Part shown: in pieces, positions 37,483-46,599 of the stretch
Layout of the letters: each line of letters begins with the position of its first letter
Numbering within the stretch: position 1 is the first letter of the stretch
Origin: Dyadobacter jejuensis
GTDB lineage: Bacteria; Bacteroidota; Bacteroidia; Cytophagales; Spirosomataceae
NCBI RefSeq assembly: GCF_003149085.1
Contig: NZ_QGDT01000005.1
Location: 1-64,000 of the forward strand
Direction of reading: 5' to 3'
DNA: 64,000 bases
Position numbers and translations under genes: made by a program
The notes under the pieces: model-generated
Database searches by the model: none
The model's input: only the letters and a program-made list of their open reading frames with translations
Told to the model about the DNA's origin: nothing

Positions 37483-37633
37483 TTTCTTGATATTTAAATG
37501 TAATGTTTTTAAATTTTAATAAGACAAAGGTATTTGACAGCAGTGCCAAGCTTGTAATCCATTTCAGAGGAAGAATAGCACAGAATTACGTATTGGAATT
37601 TAATTTTAAATTTGTAGCCATAAAAGGTAAAGA

Positions 37634-38488
37634 ATGAGCATTATTTCCGTTTTCGAATCGCATCACAAAAAATTAGGGTTACAATCTTTCAATTCCGGCA
37701 CGCTAGATGTTGTGAATGGGGAGGCCTATCGTCATTATATCAAAGTTTTATTTGTGCCAGCTCGTTATATTTTGACGGTAGATTTCAATGTTTATGAAAC
37801 TGAAAAGCCGACTCTGTTCTTCATTAATACCAATCAACATCTTGATATTCAGTCTGGAAGTAATGATGATGCTTTTTTGATTTACTATAATAGGGATTTT
37901 TACTGCATTCAGATTCACGATGAAGAAGTGGCCTGTGACGGACTTTTATTCAATAATATATTTGAAATTCCAAAGGTAGATCTGTTAGAAGACGAACCGA
38001 AAACGATATCACAATTATTTAATCAAATTAATGATGAGCTTAATTTTCAAGACCGTTCGTCTGAGGAAATGATTAGAACGTATCTAAAGCAAATCATTAT
38101 TCGTGCTACAAGACAGTGGAAAAGGCAAAATCTGCAAACTGAAAGGCTCAATCTCATCAGTGCTGAACAGGATTTTTTCCGAAATTTCAGCCGTTTGGTA
38201 GATATTCATTACAAGGAAAAACACAGCGTCGCCGATTATGCAGACCTTCTGAATCTGGCTCCCAAAACGCTTTCCAATAAATTTCATAAACTCAATCTTG
38301 AAAATCCGAATGAGATGATTAAGAACAGAATCATTCTGGAAGCCAAACGATTATTGCTCTACACCGAATTGAGTATTAAAGAAATTTCATACCAATTGGG
38401 TTATGAAGACCCAGCTTATTTTAATCGAATGTTTGCCCAAAAAACGGGAAAAACGCCAGCGGTTTTCAGGAAAGAAATTAAGGCTTGA
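37634..38488 (+). CDS. AraC-family transcriptional regulator
   Basis: 284 residues. A cupin-like N-terminal half (PARYILTVDFNVYETEKPTL) and a C-terminal AraC domain: VADYADLLNLAPKTLSNKFH and IKEISYQLGYEDPAYFNRMF. A different subfamily from the AraC proteins at 30258 and 34457. Divergent to the SDR at 36658, its likely target. Confidence 0.92.
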   Translation: MSIISVFESHHKKLGLQSFNSGTLDVVNGEAYRHYIKVLFVPARYILTVDFNVYETEKPTLFFINTNQHLDIQSGSNDDAFLIYYNRDFYCIQIHDEEVACDGLLFNNIFEIPKVDLLEDEPKTISQLFNQINDELNFQDRSSEEMIRTYLKQIIIRATRQWKRQNLQTERLNLISAEQDFFRNFSRLVDIHYKEKHSVADYADLLNLAPKTLSNKFHKLNLENPNEMIKNRIILEAKRLLLYTELSIKEISYQLGYEDPAYFNRMFAQKTGKTPAVFRKEIKA

Positions 38489-38579
38489 TTTAGCTCTCAT
38501 AGCTATCTTATTGACATTCTCATATTTTCTTAAAATTGAATTCCTACGGAGTCCGATTTGCTTTTTACTACACAGATGT

Positions 38580-38602
38580 TGCTCCTAACGGAGCATTTTT
38601 TT
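38580..38602 (+). terminator. Rho-independent terminator
   Basis: Stem TGCTCC/GGAGCA with a 4-base loop TAAC followed by seven T. Ends transcription from the AraC gene. The remainder of the 38489-38802 gap is featureless apart from the OsmC promoter region. Confidence 0.85.
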
Positions 38603-38802
38603 AATTCAGCAGATCCATTTTATACCTCTCAAAATTAAGCTTTTTAAGAAGGCTGATTTTTGTTAAAAATTAAGCTTGAACTTAACAAAAGAACACATCA
38701 AGGGGAAAAAAGTACAATTGTTATCGACTTTTTAGTCTTTCTTCACAATACTCAGGCGCCATACCTTTGTCCCATCAAAAAACAACAAACAAAATATATA
38801 CT

Positions 38803-39216
38803 ATGAAACGTAATGCAACTGCCGTTTGGAACGGCACCATCAAAGAAGGAAATGGTCACTTAACTACTCAAAGTTCTGTTTTAAATCAAACACCATATTC
38901 ATTCAACAGTCGTTTTGCAAACGGAATTGGGACTAACCCAGAAGAACTTCTGGCAGCCGCTCACGCAGGATGTTTTACAATGAAACTGAGTCTAGATTTG
39001 ACACAAGCCGGTTACCAACCAGAAAATCTGGAAACAAAATCTGTCATTACCCTTGACAACGGAAAAATCACAAAATCGGAATTGACCTTGAACGCAAAAG
39101 TGGACGAAATCTCAACGGAAGAATTTGAAAAATTCGCTAGAGAAGCAGAAAAAAACTGTCCTGTAAGTTCAGGTTTCAACTTCGAAATCATCTTAAATAT
39201 CAATCTTCAAAAATAA
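38803..39216 (+). CDS. OsmC/Ohr-family peroxiredoxin-like protein
   Basis: 137 residues from MKRNATAVWNGTIKEG at 38803; an upstream TTG start at 38767 would add 12 unrelated residues. The two reactive cysteines are present: Cys57 in AAAHAGCFTM and Cys119 in KNCPVSSG, the OsmC arrangement. OsmC proteins reduce organic hydroperoxides. Five bases separate it from the esterase gene, so the two form an operon. Confidence 0.92.
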   Translation: MKRNATAVWNGTIKEGNGHLTTQSSVLNQTPYSFNSRFANGIGTNPEELLAAAHAGCFTMKLSLDLTQAGYQPENLETKSVITLDNGKITKSELTLNAKVDEISTEEFEKFAREAEKNCPVSSGFNFEIILNINLQK

Positions 39217-39221
39217 CTACC

Positions 39222-40265
39222 ATGAAAAATATCTTTTTAAAAGCAGTAACATTAGTTTTATTCGTTAACTTCAATTCTAACATGATGGCGCAGTCTAATC
39301 CAGCATCTCAAGACCCAAATATCGGCAGAGAAACAAGAGAATTCTTAAAAGTATTAAATAGTGGCGACGGAAAACCATTGGAAACCTTAGCTCCAAAAGA
39401 CGCAAGATTGGTTTTGATAAATGCTCAAAAATCCGTACACTTCGACTATACCAATATCGAAGAATCTGAAAAAACTATTATCCAAGACGGACAAACCGTA
39501 AAAATCCATATTATTAAACCAAAAGGGGCAAAAGAGGCACTTCCTGTGTTCATGTTCTTTCACGGAGGTGGTTGGGTTTTAGGAGACTATCCTACTCATA
39601 AAAGACTGGTCCGTGATTTGGTTGTAAACAGTGGAGCTGTAGCAGTTTTCCCGGATTACACACCATCTCCAGAAGCGAGATTTCCGGTTGCCATCTATCA
39701 AGCGTATGCAGCTACAAAATGGGTTTCAGAACACGGAAAAGAAATTGGTGTTGACAGCAGCAGACTTGCCGTTGCAGGAAACAGTGTAGGTGGAAATATG
39801 GCAGCCGTTGTAGCATTGATGGCGAAAGACCAAAACGGACCTAAACTAAAACAACAAGTGCTTTTGTGGCCGGTTACAGACTCAGACTTCAGCAGAGGTT
39901 CTTACACTAAATATGCTCAGGAAAGATTCTTAACAACACCATTAATGAAATGGATGTGGGATAATTATCTTCCTGATTTACAAGAAAGAAACAATAAATA
40001 CGCTTCTCCGTTAAAAGCATCTTTGGAAGAATTGAAAGGTTTACCGCCGGCATTGGTTCAGGTTGCAGAGAATGATATTTTACACGATGAAGGCCTAGCT
40101 TACGGAAGAAAATTAGACGATGCAGGCGTTCCGACTACTATCACGGAATACAAAGGTTTCATACACGATTATGGAATGCTAAATCCGCTAGCTCATATCC
40201 CTGCCGTGCAAAAGTCTGTTTTGGATGCGGCGGCTGCATTGAGAGGATCGTTATTTGGAAAATAA
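39222..40265 (+). CDS. Secreted alpha/beta hydrolase, hormone-sensitive-lipase type
   Basis: 347 residues with a signal peptide (cleavage near MMAQ). The HSL oxyanion motif is HGGGW (114-118), and the nucleophile elbow reads GNSVGG with Ser188 in place of the usual GDSAGG. The catalytic Asp and His are expected in the C-terminal region around ENDILHDEG and GFIHDYG. An esterase acting on small acyl esters is likely. In operon with osmC; their pairing suggests detoxification rather than nutrition. Confidence 0.88.
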   Translation: MKNIFLKAVTLVLFVNFNSNMMAQSNPASQDPNIGRETREFLKVLNSGDGKPLETLAPKDARLVLINAQKSVHFDYTNIEESEKTIIQDGQTVKIHIIKPKGAKEALPVFMFFHGGGWVLGDYPTHKRLVRDLVVNSGAVAVFPDYTPSPEARFPVAIYQAYAATKWVSEHGKEIGVDSSRLAVAGNSVGGNMAAVVALMAKDQNGPKLKQQVLLWPVTDSDFSRGSYTKYAQERFLTTPLMKWMWDNYLPDLQERNNKYASPLKASLEELKGLPPALVQVAENDILHDEGLAYGRKLDDAGVPTTITEYKGFIHDYGMLNPLAHIPAVQKSVLDAAAALRGSLFGK

Positions 40266-40281
40266 TTCTATATTCAGTTTT

Positions 40282-40321
40282 ACAATAAATCCTACCAATT
40301 ATTTTGGTCAGGATTTATTGT
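40282..40321. terminator. Bidirectional terminator between esterase and AraC genes
   Basis: Perfect 12-bp inverted repeat (ACAATAAATCCT / AGGATTTATTGT) with a 16-base loop between convergent genes. Confidence 0.75.
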
Positions 40322-40353
40322 ATTTTGTGCATTCTTTAAATTGTGACGATCCG

Positions 40354-41151
40354 TTAAATGCTTGCAATAATATTATTTGGATTGTATCCATAATGCCTTT
40401 TAAAAGCATAAGAGAAATGAGATAAATCCTCAAAGCCTAAATCAATATAAATTTCCGAAGGCGACTTCTTTTGTTCCCTTAGCAGATAATGAGCTTCTTC
40501 CAGACGTTTTTGCAAAATCCATTTATGGGGCGACGTATGAAAAACCTTCTCAAAATCACGTTTAAATGTCGTTAAACTTCTCCCGGTGAGATATGCAAAA
40601 CGCTCTAGATTGACGTTGTGCATATAATTTTTAATCATAAAAGATTCCAAATCAATTTTAAACGGCTCAAAAAAATCGAAGAGAATATTTTTGAGTCTAG
40701 GCTGCATATTTATTAAGATAAATAGCAGCTCCTTAATTTTTAGGGCAATGAAATCTTGGGTCAATAGTTTCTGATTTTCAAGAATGGTCTTTAATGATGT
40801 GATATAATTTTGAAGCACGTCGTTGACTTCAATGGCGATTATTGGCAAAGAGATTTCGGATCGAACGGATGATAAATGATATTCCTTCGCCATCGTTCTC
40901 AGAATGTCATCCCGTAGAAAAATATTCAGGCTTTCGTATATCTTATTTTCAGCAGGTCGTTTTGTGAATTTTACCAACTGATTTTTTCGCAGTAAATGAA
41001 AATCACCTTCTTTGGCAATCCATTTTCTATGCCCGTCAGATAGGTCAAAACTTCCTGAAATCTGAAAAGTCAAGACGTGTTGAGGTACGAAATTTTCACC
41101 TTTTCGACTCAGCTCTTGATAGCAAGAATAGACAATGTCTGATTTTTCCAT
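40354..41151 (-). CDS. AraC-family transcriptional regulator
   Basis: 265 residues. N-terminal cupin-like domain (QHVLTFQISGSFDLSDGHRK), C-terminal AraC domain with FAYLTGRSLTTFKRDFEKVF and PSEIYIDLGFEDLSHFSYAF. It lies 62 bases downstream of the aldehyde dehydrogenase gene on the same strand and may regulate it. Confidence 0.92.
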   Translation of the reverse strand: MEKSDIVYSCYQELSRKGENFVPQHVLTFQISGSFDLSDGHRKWIAKEGDFHLLRKNQLVKFTKRPAENKIYESLNIFLRDDILRTMAKEYHLSSVRSEISLPIIAIEVNDVLQNYITSLKTILENQKLLTQDFIALKIKELLFILINMQPRLKNILFDFFEPFKIDLESFMIKNYMHNVNLERFAYLTGRSLTTFKRDFEKVFHTSPHKWILQKRLEEAHYLLREQKKSPSEIYIDLGFEDLSHFSYAFKRHYGYNPNNIIASI

Positions 41152-41213
41152 TTCAATGTATTGTTAACAGATAAAGCGTCATTATTGAACAACGCTTTAA
41201 AAAAATGTAAGTA

Positions 41214-42629
41214 TTATTGCAGAACAGCTTTCGGTTCCAAGTAAGCTTCCAATCCATACACGCCATATTCACGGCCAATGCCAGACTGTTTAAATCCTCC
41301 AAACGGAACCATTGGATCGTGGCTAAATCCATTGATACAAACTCTTCCAGCATCAATCTGTGAAGCTACTTTTTGAGCTCTTTTCACATCAGAAGAACTG
41401 ACATATGCCGCCAACCCATAAGGTGTATCGTTGGCAATTTCTATTGCTTCCTCTTCTGTTTTGTAAGGAATAATGGATAAAACCGGGCCAAAAATTTCTT
41501 CCTGCGCAATCGTCATATCATTTTTTACATTGGTAAAAATAGTCGCTTTTACAAAGTTTCCATCTTCTAGTCTATCAGGTTTTCCTGCTCCGCCAACCAG
41601 TAAAGTGGCGCCTTCTTCCAATCCAATTTTGATATAGTTTTGAACCTTTTCAAATTGTTTTACACTTACCATTGGGCCAACATTGGTGTATTCATTTTGA
41701 GGAAACCCCACTACGACCTGTTCTGCAGTTGCTCTGGCAATTTCATTTATTTTTTCCAATTGGCTTTCAGGAACCAAAAGCCTTGTTGGCGCAATACAGG
41801 CTTGTCCGCTATTCATATAGGCACCGAACACCGCTATCGGGATAACTTCTTCTAGATTGGCATCGTCTAAAATGATATTTGGGGATTTTCCGCCGAGTTC
41901 CAGCGTTACACGTTTCATGGTATCCACCGCTGTTTTAGCAATTAATTTTCCCACCACTGTCGACCCTGTGAAGGAAATTTTGGCTACACTAGGATTAATG
42001 GTCAATTCGGTACCAACGACGTTCCCCAATCCGGTTACAAAATTAATGACTCCTTTTGGTAACTTGGCTTCGTGAAAAGCTTCCATCAGCATCTGAGTTT
42101 GAAGTGCGCTCATTTCACTTGGTTTGATGACCACTGTACAACCTGCCGAAATTGCTGTAGCCACCTTACTGCAAACCGATGCGTTGCTGGCGTTCCAAGG
42201 TGTGATAATCCCCACAACACCAACGGGTTGTAAAAACACTTTTGATGAATTGATAGTCTCTTCGAAACTAAAATCTTTAATGGAGTCAATCATCGAATCA
42301 AACCACTGACCTGTAAATTCGTTGCTCATCGAAGAGAATTTAAAAGTACCACCATATTCTTCCACCATCAGATCAGTAAACTCTTTTTTTCTTTTTTCGA
42401 CTTCCAATTTTAGTTTTTCTAGGTGGGAAATTCGTTCCTCAACCGTAGTTTTCGAAAAAGTTTTAAAAGCCGCTCTTGCTGCTGCGATGGCATTTCGGGT
42501 ATCAACTTCGTCGGCAAGAGTTATTTCTCCTATTTTTTGGTTATTAGACGGATTAATGATGTCTAATGTTTCCTTTCCGTGTGGCGTTACAAATTCGCCA
42601 TTGATGTAAATTTTGTCTACTGTTCTCAT
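41214..42629 (-). CDS. NAD(P)-dependent aldehyde dehydrogenase
   Basis: 471 residues. Complete ALDH fold: ITPWNASNA (oxyanion Asn region), FTGSTVVGK (coenzyme loop), Glu244 in LELGGKSPN and catalytic Cys278 in GQACIAPTR; the end contains FGGFKQSGIGREYG. Oxidises an unidentified aldehyde to the acid. Last well-formed gene of the AT-rich island before the mobile-element debris. Together with the SDRs it suggests handling of reactive carbonyls. Confidence 0.93.
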   Translation of the reverse strand: MRTVDKIYINGEFVTPHGKETLDIINPSNNQKIGEITLADEVDTRNAIAAARAAFKTFSKTTVEERISHLEKLKLEVEKRKKEFTDLMVEEYGGTFKFSSMSNEFTGQWFDSMIDSIKDFSFEETINSSKVFLQPVGVVGIITPWNASNASVCSKVATAISAGCTVVIKPSEMSALQTQMLMEAFHEAKLPKGVINFVTGLGNVVGTELTINPSVAKISFTGSTVVGKLIAKTAVDTMKRVTLELGGKSPNIILDDANLEEVIPIAVFGAYMNSGQACIAPTRLLVPESQLEKINEIARATAEQVVVGFPQNEYTNVGPMVSVKQFEKVQNYIKIGLEEGATLLVGGAGKPDRLEDGNFVKATIFTNVKNDMTIAQEEIFGPVLSIIPYKTEEEAIEIANDTPYGLAAYVSSSDVKRAQKVASQIDAGRVCINGFSHDPMVPFGGFKQSGIGREYGVYGLEAYLEPKAVLQ

Positions 42630-42843
42630 TTCTAAAAATTTATATTACAAAATTAGAACAGAAAACAACGATTAGCTTTGTTAAAAAGCTCATTTTTACT
42701 TTGTAAAAAAGTCCATTTTAATAATAGCGGACTTTTATTTTAGGATTATACTTAAACAACAAAATGAAATAGGGGAATTTTATTTAAAATTATTGCATTT
42801 TGCTGTATCAATACATTAACACGCTCAATCATTTAAATTCTTA

Positions 42844-43480
42844 TCAGTTAGATATTAAATGCGATAGGTTCGGGTCATTCTTAAGATGCTCCATTTCCGT
42901 TTTCATAACCTGAATTATATTCAGTTTAATCTGACGATAAGTGCTTTCAATTTGCTGCTTCCTTTTATCCTCGCCCGGTTCATTTACAAAAGATAAAATA
43001 TGAGGTATTTGTAGATAGGCTTTGCTTTTTACTGCTACCTTTTGATTATCCACCACAATTTCAACGTGAAAGATTAGCTAATCGATACGCTCATCAAAGT
43101 TGTCCGATAAAGAACCGACAAATATACCCTGTGTAAGCGCTGAAATTTACGAAGCCGGAATTAGGCTATAGAGCTGTGTATTTAAAAGTAGATTTAACAT
43201 TGCGAATAAGCGTCAAACTTTGGCATTTCTGCACTACTTTCCCAAAACGTTCCGAAAGGCTTTTTGCAGTTTCTCCAGCCACTTGCCCACTGATAATATT
43301 ACGCACCTTATACGGAATTACCTTACTCTCTTTGTCGCCCTAGGCCCTCGTTAATAGCCAAGAATTCCTGAAAGCCTAAACAAACTGCTGCCTTATGACT
43401 TTTCGCTGTTGCAATCAAATTATCTAATTTTCTGAAATAGATTGTCGGCAACTTATCTATTATCGAATTCTTTAATTTTT
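42844..43480 (-). pseudogene. TraG-type conjugation ATPase of Bacteroidota elements, decayed
   Basis: Minus-strand translation shows, in scattered frames, LPTIYFRKLDNLIATAKSHK and AAVCLGFQEF, then NIISGQVAGETAKSLSERFG, and finally an open C-terminus VVDNQKVAVKSKAYLQIPHI through EHLKNDPNLSHLISN, stopping at 42844. These are the conserved C-terminal blocks of the TraG VirB4/VirD4-like conjugation protein. Many stops and frameshifts lie between the blocks. This marks the island as derived from an integrative conjugative element. Confidence 0.85.
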
Positions 43481-43509
43481 CCTAATGAGCTTTAGAGCCT
43501 GTTTCTAGG

Positions 43510-43610
43510 TTAAAATGCCAGCAAAGCGTGTTTTTTATGAACATCGATCCCAACATAAAGTCGATCACCGGTAAAATCCGCCAGATCGGTCTGATTTTTG
43601 GTCACTTGAC
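43510..43610 (-). pseudogene. IS110-family transposase, N-terminal remnant
   Basis: On the minus strand: TKNQTDLADFTGDRLYVGID followed by VHKKHALLAF and a TAA at 43510-43512. The YVGIDVHKK block is the start of the DEDD catalytic domain of IS110/IS1111 transposases (first D in GIDVHK). Only about 30 codons remain. It lies directly beside the TraG wreck. Confidence 0.75.
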
Positions 43611-43894
43611 TTTCCAAAAGTCGCGAGGTTGTGTGGCCATAAGACCGTGACATAATATCTTTCAGAAATCAAATTTAAAAAACCTCGGGGCGTATTCTTA
43701 TTATAAACATACAGGCTTAAATTTTAAAGATAGAAATTGTTTGTGGCCTATTTTTTGTGCGCAACAGGGCAAATTTTGCAGGGATATCTTAAGTTATCGA
43801 GCGACGAATCGTTACAAAAAATTTAACGCAGCGGCCGGCGCTCGTTTGTAGCCAAAAAATAGCATAAATAATCGATTGGTTAATTTTTAAATAG

Positions 43895-44008
43895 GGTCTA
43901 AGCGTCTATCTAATGAAGCGAGGCCCCATTTGTGAGTACCTTCGTAGTTCGAAGACACCCTCATGATTGGGGCCTTTCTCATGCTACCTTCTTACACATG
44001 TTTAGGCC
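43895..44008. repeat. 114-bp hairpin element, right copy
   Basis: Same 114 bases as at 24763-24876 with one substitution, in the same orientation. It marks the right boundary of the AT-rich island; the chromosomal-type sequence and the fucose genes follow. The 43611-43894 stretch just before it holds no recognised gene. Confidence 0.85.
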
Positions 44009-44175
44009 GATGTAGGGTATCCTTCCTTTCGTTTTAAAGTAATGTCAATTAGTATGATTCGACGATAGGAGAAGCACTAAGGGATTTTCTTGCTTTTTAG
44101 GTCTATGGTAAGGGGGACATTCATTAGTGTGAAGCTTTAGTCGAATCGAAGGATGTTTGTATTTTATAAAAATAT

Positions 44176-44210
44176 AGTATAATTGATATTTAAAGTAGTG
44201 TGTGGTATTG
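44176..44210. repeat. 35-bp repeat flanking the palindromic array (left copy)
   Basis: Begins AGTATAATTG and matches 28 of 35 positions of the segment at 44871-44905, in direct orientation. The right copy lies just upstream of the sulfatase gene, so this may be a duplicated leader or promoter segment into which the repeat array was placed. Confidence 0.55.
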
Positions 44211-44249
44211 ATCGTACAGAACGTGATGGGACTTTTCAAAACGTTGGCA

Positions 44250-44800
44250 AAGCAATGTCATGCAGAGCCCGTCGAAGCATAGTCCATACAAGCTAATGTT
44301 AAGCAATGTTAAGCCCTTCGACGGGCCCTGGGTGACAGTTATGATTTTCAAAGCATTGCCAAAACAATGTCATGCAGAGCCCGTCGAAGCATAGTCCATA
44401 CAAGCTAATGTTAAGCAATGTTAAGCCCTTCGACGGGCCCTGGGTGACAGTTGTGATTTTTAAAGCGTTGCCACAACAATGTCATGCAGAGCCTGTCGAA
44501 GCATAGTCCATACAAGCTAATGTTAAGCAAGGTTTGGCCCTTCGACGGGCCCTTCGACGGGCCCTGGGTGACAGTGGTGAATTTTTGAAACAACGCCAAA
44601 GCAATGTCATGCAGAGTCCGTCGAAGCATAGTCCATACAGTACAATGTTAAGCAAGGTTTGGCCCTTCGACGGGCCCTTCGACGGGCTCAGGGTGACAGT
44701 GGTGAATTTTTGAAACAACGCCAAAACAATGTCATGCAGAGCCCGTCGAAGCATAGTCCATACAGTGCAATGTTAAACAATGTTAAGCCGTTCGACGGGG
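44250..44800. repeat. Five-unit tandem array of palindromic 112/125-bp repeats
   Basis: Units begin at about 44253, 44365, 44477, 44602 and 44727, so the spacing is 112, 112, 125 and 125. The longer units contain a doubled CCCTTCGACGGG block. Each unit pairs CCCGTCGAAGC near its start with CTTCGACGGG near its end, giving a large hairpin. The words resemble the CTTCGAC-G-GG palindromes widely scattered in Bacteroidota intergenic DNA. Open frames on the minus strand here are artefacts of the repeat. Confidence 0.9.
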
Positions 44801-44870
44801 GTTTTAAATAGTTAAAGGTTTAAAAGACCAGTACTGCCTTCTGAGGGTTGATTTTATTTCACAAATAAAC

Positions 44871-44905
44871 AGTATAATTGAGGTTTAAAATAGCGTGTAA
44901 CATTG
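44871..44905. repeat. 35-bp repeat flanking the palindromic array (right copy)
   Basis: Right partner of the 44176-44210 segment. It ends 10 bases before the sulfatase start and so lies in its 5' leader. Confidence 0.55.
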
Positions 44906-44915
44906 TGAATCTTAT

Positions 44916-46583
44916 ATGATAAAAACTCAAAAATATAATTCGACTGGCATCCTTTCCTTAATGGTGGGGGTGGTGTTGTGTTTGACACAGGGTGCCGTTA
45001 TAGCACAGACACTCGAAAGACCCAATATCGTGATGGTGCTGGCCGATGATATGCGCTGGGATTACCTGGCCGCAATGAAGGCCAACAACCTCGTAAAAAC
45101 GCCGAATCTGGATGCACTAGCCGCCGAGGGGACGCTTTTTAGCAATGCCTTTGTCACTTCGGCCATTTGCACGCCCAGTAGAACTTCCATATTAACGGGC
45201 ATGTACGAACGAAAGCATGGGGTTACTTTTGGCTCCAAATCGGTAATGACCGAGGAAGCCTTCGCCAATACTTATCCGATGCTCCTTCGAAAGAACGGTT
45301 ATTACACGGGATGGGTAGGGAAAAACCATACGCCCATAGGTAAAACTGAAAAAGGAGTAGGGTACAAAAGTGGGGTGATGGATGCCTCTTTCGACTACTG
45401 GCAGGCAGGGCATGGCCATCTTACTTTTTATCCTAAGAAAAACCATTCGATATTTAAAAATGCCGAAGCCAATAATCAAATAGACATCATTCAAGAAACG
45501 ATAGATGGATTTATGAATGCCGATGTAGCGGAGCAAACGGCACATCGGTTCCTTCATACCCGTCCCAAAGACCAACCCTTTTGCTTGATGGTCAACTTCA
45601 ACGTTCCGCATAGCAGCAGTACCAACAGTATGAAACAGCTTTCGGATGACCCCGAGCTCTATCGGTCTGCTTATCGGGATCAGATGGCCCAGCTCGAGCC
45701 GCCTGCGGATTATATCCCTTACGAGGGTATAAAAACCCCCAAGCTCCCCAAGCGGGTTTATAATGGGGAGTATTTGAATAGCTATGCATGGGTGAAAACG
45801 GAAGAAGCACTGAAAGAGAATCAGATTAGGACCTTACAAACCGTAACCGGTATGGACCTGGTGGTAGGAAACTTGGTAGAGGAGCTTAAGAAACAGGGAG
45901 TTTTCGATAATACGATTATTGTATTTACCTCCGACCATGGCCTGTTTCATGGAGAGTATGGGCTCGGTGGTAAGACCTTCCTTTATGATATCGATTTAAA
46001 AGTACCATTGATCATTTATGCTCCGGGTATCAGTAAGCGGAAGGTCGTGGAGGAACTTTGCCTGAATATCGATATAGCACCCACCTTGCTCGATTTTGCT
46101 GGAATAGCTATTCCAGAAGGGATGCAAGGCCGTAGCTTGAAGCCACTTCTTCAAAAGACCGATAAGAAATGGAGAAAGGACTTTTTTAGTGAAAATATGT
46201 TTATGCAACAAAATTACCCACGAACAGAGGCCGTCCGGACCAAGGATTGGAAGTATATCCGCTATTTCGACAAGGCGAAGGACCAACATCATGTCCTCTC
46301 ACTCATTGCACCCATATTGGGTGAAGAGCCCATCTATGAGGAGTTGTACCATTTGAAAACGGATCCTTATGAGCGGAATAATGTTGCAGGGCAGCCAGCC
46401 AACCAGACTATCTTAGAAAGTCTTCGAAAGCGTTGTGCATTATTATTAACAGAGGCGAAGGGCGATGCTGAATTACCCCCCACCTATATCGAAGATATGG
46501 ATAACGAAAAATTAAGAGACAGCGTGGAGGTGGCCTATAAGCGGCTCAAGACTTTAATGAGTCAGTCAAAAAAGGATAAGTAA
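44916..46583 (+). CDS. Secreted family S1 sulfatase
   Basis: 555 residues with a signal peptide (cleavage near VIAQ). Metal ligands VLADDMRWD, the formylglycine site CTPSR (Cys85, matured by anaerobic or FGE-type sulfatase-modifying enzyme), then SILTGMYERKHG and later TSDHGLFHGEYGLGGK. Removes sulfate esters from glycans. It is 16 bases upstream of an alpha-L-fucosidase on the same strand, so a sulfated fucose-containing glycan is the likely substrate of the pair. Confidence 0.93.
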   Translation: MIKTQKYNSTGILSLMVGVVLCLTQGAVIAQTLERPNIVMVLADDMRWDYLAAMKANNLVKTPNLDALAAEGTLFSNAFVTSAICTPSRTSILTGMYERKHGVTFGSKSVMTEEAFANTYPMLLRKNGYYTGWVGKNHTPIGKTEKGVGYKSGVMDASFDYWQAGHGHLTFYPKKNHSIFKNAEANNQIDIIQETIDGFMNADVAEQTAHRFLHTRPKDQPFCLMVNFNVPHSSSTNSMKQLSDDPELYRSAYRDQMAQLEPPADYIPYEGIKTPKLPKRVYNGEYLNSYAWVKTEEALKENQIRTLQTVTGMDLVVGNLVEELKKQGVFDNTIIVFTSDHGLFHGEYGLGGKTFLYDIDLKVPLIIYAPGISKRKVVEELCLNIDIAPTLLDFAGIAIPEGMQGRSLKPLLQKTDKKWRKDFFSENMFMQQNYPRTEAVRTKDWKYIRYFDKAKDQHHVLSLIAPILGEEPIYEELYHLKTDPYERNNVAGQPANQTILESLRKRCALLLTEAKGDAELPPTYIEDMDNEKLRDSVEVAYKRLKTLMSQSKKDK

Positions 46584-46599
46584 AAACGAGATTCAAATA

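Noticed and set aside
44411..44754. Minus-strand open frames beginning MLRR in the repeat array
   Set aside because: They are translations of the tandem palindromic units and repeat with the array period.
44250..44800. CRISPR array
   Set aside because: Units are 112-125 bp, nearly identical throughout, with no alternation of short repeats and unique spacers.
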